Shown here: positions 37,944 to 42,457 of the stretch, one piece after another | How the letters are laid out: each line of letters starts with the position of its first letter | How positions within the stretch are numbered: position 1 is the first letter of the stretch | NCBI GenBank assembly: GCA_014382695.1 | Contig: JACNJF010000035.1 | Location: forward strand, 1 to 42,457 | Length of the DNA: 42,457 nucleotides | Source of the DNA: Gammaproteobacteria bacterium | GTDB lineage: Bacteria > Pseudomonadota > Gammaproteobacteria > GCA-001735895 | Direction of reading: 5' to 3' | Position numbers and translations under genes: made by a program | Notes under the pieces: model-generated | What the model was told of the DNA's origin: nothing | The model's database searches: none | Seen by the model: only the letters and a program-made list of their open reading frames with translations

Positions 37944-38939
37944 TTAACCGGGGCTAGCCGGGTCAATCAATCCGGATGAATAGTGTACCACTCCGTTAGC
38001 ATCGATGATGACTGCTTCGATTTCATCGAGTGCATTAATCAGCTTCAGGCCCTGTTCCGGACCCAGTATAAACAGGGTGGTGGACAGCGCATCGGTAGTG
38101 GTTGCGTCCGGACCCATCACGCTCGCACTCCAGGCTGTATGCGCTGAGGTGCCGGTTTTCGGGTTGATTATATGATGAATGCGCTCGTTACCGGATAAAA
38201 AATAGCGCTCATAATCGCCTGAAGTTGAGATGGCGCTATCCGATAGTGGAATGCTTAACGCGATCTGCTGCTCCTGTCTGGGGTGCTGAATCCCGATCAT
38301 CCAGGGCCGACCCTGATGATCGCCCAGAATACGGCTATCCCCGCCGGCACTCACCAGAGCCTGCTGGATACCGCACTGTTGTAGTAGCAAAATAGAGCGA
38401 TCGACCGCATAGCCCTTGGCAATACCGCCCAGATCGATACGCATACCGGGTTTCGCAAATCGTACCGTTTGCTGTTGTAACAGCAGGTTTTTATAGTTGA
38501 TGGCGGGTAGTTGTTGCTGAATGGTCTGAGCACTTGGCTGCTGCTTCTTGCGGTAGTCGTAATAATAGCCGACCGAGGCAAAGCTAATATCAAACGCACC
38601 GTTAGAGAGTTCTGAAAAAGCAATCGATTTTTGCAGCAGGCTAAACAGTTCAGCGCTCACCTTAACCGCTTCAGTGGCGGCCAGTCGATTGATACGGGAA
38701 ACTTCGCTGTTTTCCTTGTACGGGCTCATCAGTCGGTCTATACGCTGCATTTCAGCAAATACTCGATCGGTACAGCGTTCGGCCTGGCGCGGGTCGCTAT
38801 GCCAGAGCTCGACATTCACCCGGGTGCCCATGACATCGAGGGACTGCTTATACCAGTCGGCACCGGCATGCGTGGCCAGCCCGGCCATGATTAAACCGGC
38901 CAGCCAGCCGTAACCGGTATTAACAACGGATTTACGCAT
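37944..38939 (-). CDS. apbE: ApbE-family FAD:protein FMN transferase
   Basis: Signal-peptide-like N-terminus; DLGGIAKGYAVDR, VSAGGDSRILG, STSGDYERYF, HHIINPKTG, TTDALSTTLFILG. Confidence 0.95.
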   Translation of the reverse strand: MRKSVVNTGYGWLAGLIMAGLATHAGADWYKQSLDVMGTRVNVELWHSDPRQAERCTDRVFAEMQRIDRLMSPYKENSEVSRINRLAATEAVKVSAELFSLLQKSIAFSELSNGAFDISFASVGYYYDYRKKQQPSAQTIQQQLPAINYKNLLLQQQTVRFAKPGMRIDLGGIAKGYAVDRSILLLQQCGIQQALVSAGGDSRILGDHQGRPWMIGIQHPRQEQQIALSIPLSDSAISTSGDYERYFLSGNERIHHIINPKTGTSAHTAWSASVMGPDATTTDALSTTLFILGPEQGLKLINALDEIEAVIIDANGVVHYSSGLIDPASPG

Positions 38940-38947
38940 AGGGTGGG

Positions 38948-40561
38948 TCAGGCTGACAGGGCTCCAAAAGCGGCATACAGATCGTAGGCGCTGCCCAGAC
39001 CATGATTGGTAAAGGTGCTGGCAAACTGGCCGATATCGCCGTTGAGTGACATGTAATTGAGTAATACGGTATTGACCAGCAGATTAACGTTGTTAGCCGC
39101 CGGGCTGGAGGATGTCACGACCGAAGCATCGGCAGAAAAGCGCCCGATCTGACGACCACTGATCAGGGGCGTGGGTTTGCTGACTGGATCGAACACCAGG
39201 ATGAATGAGCAGGCGGTGGATGAGTTATCGCCGGTCCACTGCCCTTTGCCGCGACCGCCCAGCGTGGTGCCGGAGTCGGCGGATTCATCACGCATCCCGT
39301 TGCTTGCCACCGAGCCATCACTGAACACGTAAATCATCAGCGGTTTATTCAGTCTGGCGGCGTAGTTCAGGCAGGCACCGATACAGCGTCCGGCGCGCAG
39401 ATCACGGTTTTCACCGGTGCGCCGGTCACCGGTATGGTAGTCGTAACCGCCCATGGTGATGCAGCCACCGGCAGAATAACCGTTCAGGACCATCTTCATC
39501 ACCGAGGCGGTTTTACGGAATTCGCCATCGCCATTCAGTTCGTCTGCAGTGAAGATAGACTGAATATCGGTATCCAGCAGTGGGTCGACCGGCACCCCGG
39601 CGAAGCGGTCTGCCAGATCGGCGGCTTTCAGGTAGCCACAACGTACCAGGTCTTTCACCACTTCGTCGCGCGTCAGGCCGGTATTTACGCTGCCGAGTTT
39701 AAGTTTCTTGTGGGTGATACGCGCCATCGATTCCATTACCGCCGTGACATCCGCCGGATTGCTCAGAATGGCGGTCAACTCACCGACATCCACCATGCCG
39801 GTGACGTCGCTCGGACGATCCACCTTGGTGGGGCGGAATTCCGGGTTGATCATGTTGGCGGGTGCCATCGAGTTGCCGCCGGAGTCACTGCTGCGTGATC
39901 CAATCAGGTCAACCACTGTACCCTTGCCGCCGGCCATCGAGATGCCATACAACGGGTTATGTGGATTATTGCCGGTATCGTTATCGGAGCGTGCCGGAAT
40001 CACACAGCCATCGACCCGACCCACGGCCACGCCAGCTTTTTCCAGTATGCCCTTCAGCATCGCGCTGTCGGCATGAAACTGCAGGCCCAGTTCAGCGTTG
40101 ACAAAATCATTGTTGATGCTGCCACTGAGCAGGCTGAAGTTGGTGGAGTCGAGTCCCGGCACCATATCGCCGGGTATGCCCATCTTGCTGTAACCTGCGG
40201 TGGTGATGCTGCCGTCATTCTGTCCGCCAGCCCCACCGACCAGTACATTGGAGCCGGCCAGATTGGCACCTCCGGCCAGGTCGAAGCAGATGAATGGAAC
40301 CTTGTTGCCGGACAGGCCGCCGAGTGAACAGTTGATGTCATTCGCGAGTGACTGAACATCAGAAGACAGCGCCGCATAGGCCTGATTAGGTGCGGTAAAC
40401 AGACTGAGTACGCCGCCGCTTAATATGGTCGCAGAGCCGCCCAGGAAACCCTGACGGATAAAATCGCGCCGCGTAACCGGACGCGCGTGATCACGATGAT
40501 ACAGCGGGGCATCAACAGGCAGGGCTGTTAGTTTAAATTTAGCTTTATGGGTCATCGTCAT
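38948..40561 (-). CDS. Tat-exported protein, divergent DUF1501-like
   Basis: Twin-arginine signal TRRDFIRQGFLGGSATILSGGVLSLF; GGYDYHTGDR...LNKPLMIYVFSDGSVASNG resembles the DUF1501 core layout. Confidence 0.75.
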   Translation of the reverse strand: MTMTHKAKFKLTALPVDAPLYHRDHARPVTRRDFIRQGFLGGSATILSGGVLSLFTAPNQAYAALSSDVQSLANDINCSLGGLSGNKVPFICFDLAGGANLAGSNVLVGGAGGQNDGSITTAGYSKMGIPGDMVPGLDSTNFSLLSGSINNDFVNAELGLQFHADSAMLKGILEKAGVAVGRVDGCVIPARSDNDTGNNPHNPLYGISMAGGKGTVVDLIGSRSSDSGGNSMAPANMINPEFRPTKVDRPSDVTGMVDVGELTAILSNPADVTAVMESMARITHKKLKLGSVNTGLTRDEVVKDLVRCGYLKAADLADRFAGVPVDPLLDTDIQSIFTADELNGDGEFRKTASVMKMVLNGYSAGGCITMGGYDYHTGDRRTGENRDLRAGRCIGACLNYAARLNKPLMIYVFSDGSVASNGMRDESADSGTTLGGRGKGQWTGDNSSTACSFILVFDPVSKPTPLISGRQIGRFSADASVVTSSSPAANNVNLLVNTVLLNYMSLNGDIGQFASTFTNHGLGSAYDLYAAFGALSA

Positions 40562-40564
40562 GTC

Positions 40565-42457
40565 CTATTGAATCAGCATCGCGGCGCTACCGACGGCGGC
40601 CGCACAAACCGCTTTTACAATCTGTGCAGTCCGTGCGGCAGTGTAAATATCCGTTGTCAGGTTGCAGAGGAAGTCCGGGTTGAAATGGGGGTCGCCGAGC
40701 TGCGGACATTTGATCATTTCTGTGATCAGACTGTCATAAGGGTAAGTGGCGACCGATGTGGTCAGGGTCTGAGACGTATCTGCACCCAGCAGATTAGCGA
40801 CCTCAGTCTGATCCGGCTGTGAGTCCAGATTGTTTAGTAATACTGCGTTCACTACCGGATTGATCACATTGCTACGTTTTTGTGCGGTATTAAAGGCGGT
40901 TTGCGCCGACTCGCTAAAATCTACATCGCTAAACAGTACTCTGGCGGCATTGCCGATGGGCAGGCTGCTATCGAGGTTAACCCGTTCACTACAGGAGGTT
41001 AACGCCAGCTGTGCGATCGCCATCTGGTGAGACGGCAGGAAGGCATCGATGGTTTCCACCGTGGGCAGCTGTTGTTTGTATTGAACATACAGACTGTTAA
41101 CCGCGCTGTTGGTGACCGGTACACCGGTCATTTTGGCAATGGTGGCATTGATTTCAGCGAAGGTGCGAACGCCGATATCGGATACTGCGGCGGGGTCGGC
41201 GGCAACCGGCGGTGGCAGCGGCGTTGGATCGGTCACGTTGTGGGTGTTGTCATCGAGTACTTCAAAGCTGAGGAAGAATTCATCCAGACTGGCACCTTTT
41301 TCCAGCGCGATTACCGCACCCAGCGGTGACAGCAGTTGACCATCCAGCGCATTGTAAGAACTATCGATGCTGGCATTCAGGGTGGCGAAAGACTGTCCGG
41401 CTACAGCGGGTTTTCCGTTGATACCGATGCGCATTTTTTTGATTGTAATCGCCGTTGGTATCCAGTTCGGATCAAGATTGATGAAGGTCGGTTTATCGAA
41501 CAGGTAGCTAAAGCTGTCAAACTGGGAAACCTCAAAGCGGATATAACTGTCAGGGATACCGATGCCGGGGGTGCCGATTCGGTCTGCAACCGAAAACAGC
41601 AGGAAGTATTTCTGGCCCACACCAACCGCAAAATTCTGTGCGATCTGAGCTGGAGTCAGCACCTGATTATGAATCGACACCATGCGCAGTTGTCCAAACC
41701 AGGGCCTGGTGTTGGAGGCACTGTTACCGAGCACGAAGGCATAGTTGTTTTCCCAGTCGATCGAAACCGGTTGTGTGATGGGGTCACTGACATTGATTTT
41801 TTCACCATTCACGAAGATCTGGCGTCCACTGACCGGGTTAAAGGTGGTCACCACATGCTGCAGGCTGGACTGCAGAATTTCTCCGCCATCCTCGGTGGAT
41901 AATACAGGAATGCCGTTGGTTGTCGATAGTGTGCTGCGGTTATGAAAGTTATAGTTATACAGGGTCTGGGTGAGGGCAAAATTTTTGTTATTGGAGCCAG
42001 AGTCAAGACTGATGATATTTCTGTCTTCCTGGGTCACGTTGGCCGGAATAACCCAGGCCTCGATAGAGTACTCGCCGGATAGCTTGATGTAATCAAACAG
42101 CTTTTTGCTCTGAGCGGTGTCGGCCCAGGCCTTGCCGCCGGAGAAGTCCAGCCCGTAAGCGCCCAGCCAGTTGACATTGCCAACCAGAGTTAGATTCATC
42201 GAGGGCTCGATGCCGGTGAGGTCAAACGCGGTTGAGCCTGCGCCCTGCTTGAATTCCCATAGTGCAATCTGGTTGGCTTCGTGGCGGTTGCCACCGGAGG
42301 CGACGATCCCATCTTCGAGTAAAACCAGTGCCTTACTGGTGACCAGCACCGGATCGATCACGGTTGGGTTGATGGCATTCGCAAAGGCGGTGATGGCAGC
42401 CTGCATCTCGTTTGCATCGCTGTCGCACAGGCTGGGGCCGGACCAGCATTGATGCCC
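40565..42457 (-). CDS. LamG (concanavalin A-like) domain protein, truncated by the right window edge
   Basis: Frame stays open to 42457 (upstream residues GHQCWSGPSLCDSDANE-M). LamG-like segment ALWEFKQGAGSTAFDLTG...YSIEAWVIPANVTQEDRNIISLDSG...HVVTTFNPVSGRQIFVNGEK. Confidence 0.82.
   Translation of the reverse strand, partial: GHQCWSGPSLCDSDANEMQAAITAFANAINPTVIDPVLVTSKALVLLEDGIVASGGNRHEANQIALWEFKQGAGSTAFDLTGIEPSMNLTLVGNVNWLGAYGLDFSGGKAWADTAQSKKLFDYIKLSGEYSIEAWVIPANVTQEDRNIISLDSGSNNKNFALTQTLYNYNFHNRSTLSTTNGIPVLSTEDGGEILQSSLQHVVTTFNPVSGRQIFVNGEKINVSDPITQPVSIDWENNYAFVLGNSASNTRPWFGQLRMVSIHNQVLTPAQIAQNFAVGVGQKYFLLFSVADRIGTPGIGIPDSYIRFEVSQFDSFSYLFDKPTFINLDPNWIPTAITIKKMRIGINGKPAVAGQSFATLNASIDSSYNALDGQLLSPLGAVIALEKGASLDEFFLSFEVLDDNTHNVTDPTPLPPPVAADPAAVSDIGVRTFAEINATIAKMTGVPVTNSAVNSLYVQYKQQLPTVETIDAFLPSHQMAIAQLALTSCSERVNLDSSLPIGNAARVLFSDVDFSESAQTAFNTAQKRSNVINPVVNAVLLNNLDSQPDQTEVANLLGADTSQTLTTSVATYPYDSLITEMIKCPQLGDPHFNPDFLCNLTTDIYTAARTAQIVKAVCAAAVGSAAMLIQ

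Noticed and set aside
39275-39295. ESADSGTTLGG in the Tat-exported protein as a possible ApbE flavinylation motif
   Set aside because: Only loosely resembles the NqrC/RnfG-type SGAT consensus (lacks the Ala and the downstream context); not enough to call a site.
1-42457. CRISPR arrays, tRNA/rRNA genes, IS elements, prophage or defence islands
   Set aside because: No regularly spaced repeats, no tRNA/rRNA-like sequence, no transposase, integrase or phage ORFs seen. The orphan ParA alone is not evidence of a mobile element.

Overview
The window looks like gammaproteobacterial chromosome (inferred from gene content) and is densely coding on both strands. I saw no rRNA, tRNA, transposase, integrase or CRISPR array. 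The first ~29 kb is mostly housekeeping and metabolic genes: a QseBC/PmrAB-like two-component system, LysR-acnB, FadL porin, FKBP, glcB, TetR/DsrE operon, orphan ParA, lipase, def plus a short formyltransferase, hemerythrin, rarD, tandem-thioredoxin protein, orphan FliL, BolA, GGDEF, PfkB-Rieske and ubiC-rimO. The most interesting region is 29092-42457. It is a tightly packed, co-directional 12-gene minus-strand cluster that runs off the right edge. In transcription order it encodes a LamG-domain protein, a Tat-exported DUF1501-like protein, ApbE, a 174-aa periplasmic protein, three TPR proteins (two lipoproteins), an 89-aa periplasmic protein, ExbB/TolQ, two ExbD paralogs and an AgmX/TonB-like energizer. 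One ExbD has Asn where the proton-carrying Asp should be. I propose this as a candidate undescribed PMF-driven envelope system. Other points of note are a cluster of CTTAAG half-sites (PmrA-box-like) upstream of the two-component system and a three-hairpin leader upstream of acnB. All calls come from reading the sequence and supplied ORFs; no database search was run.
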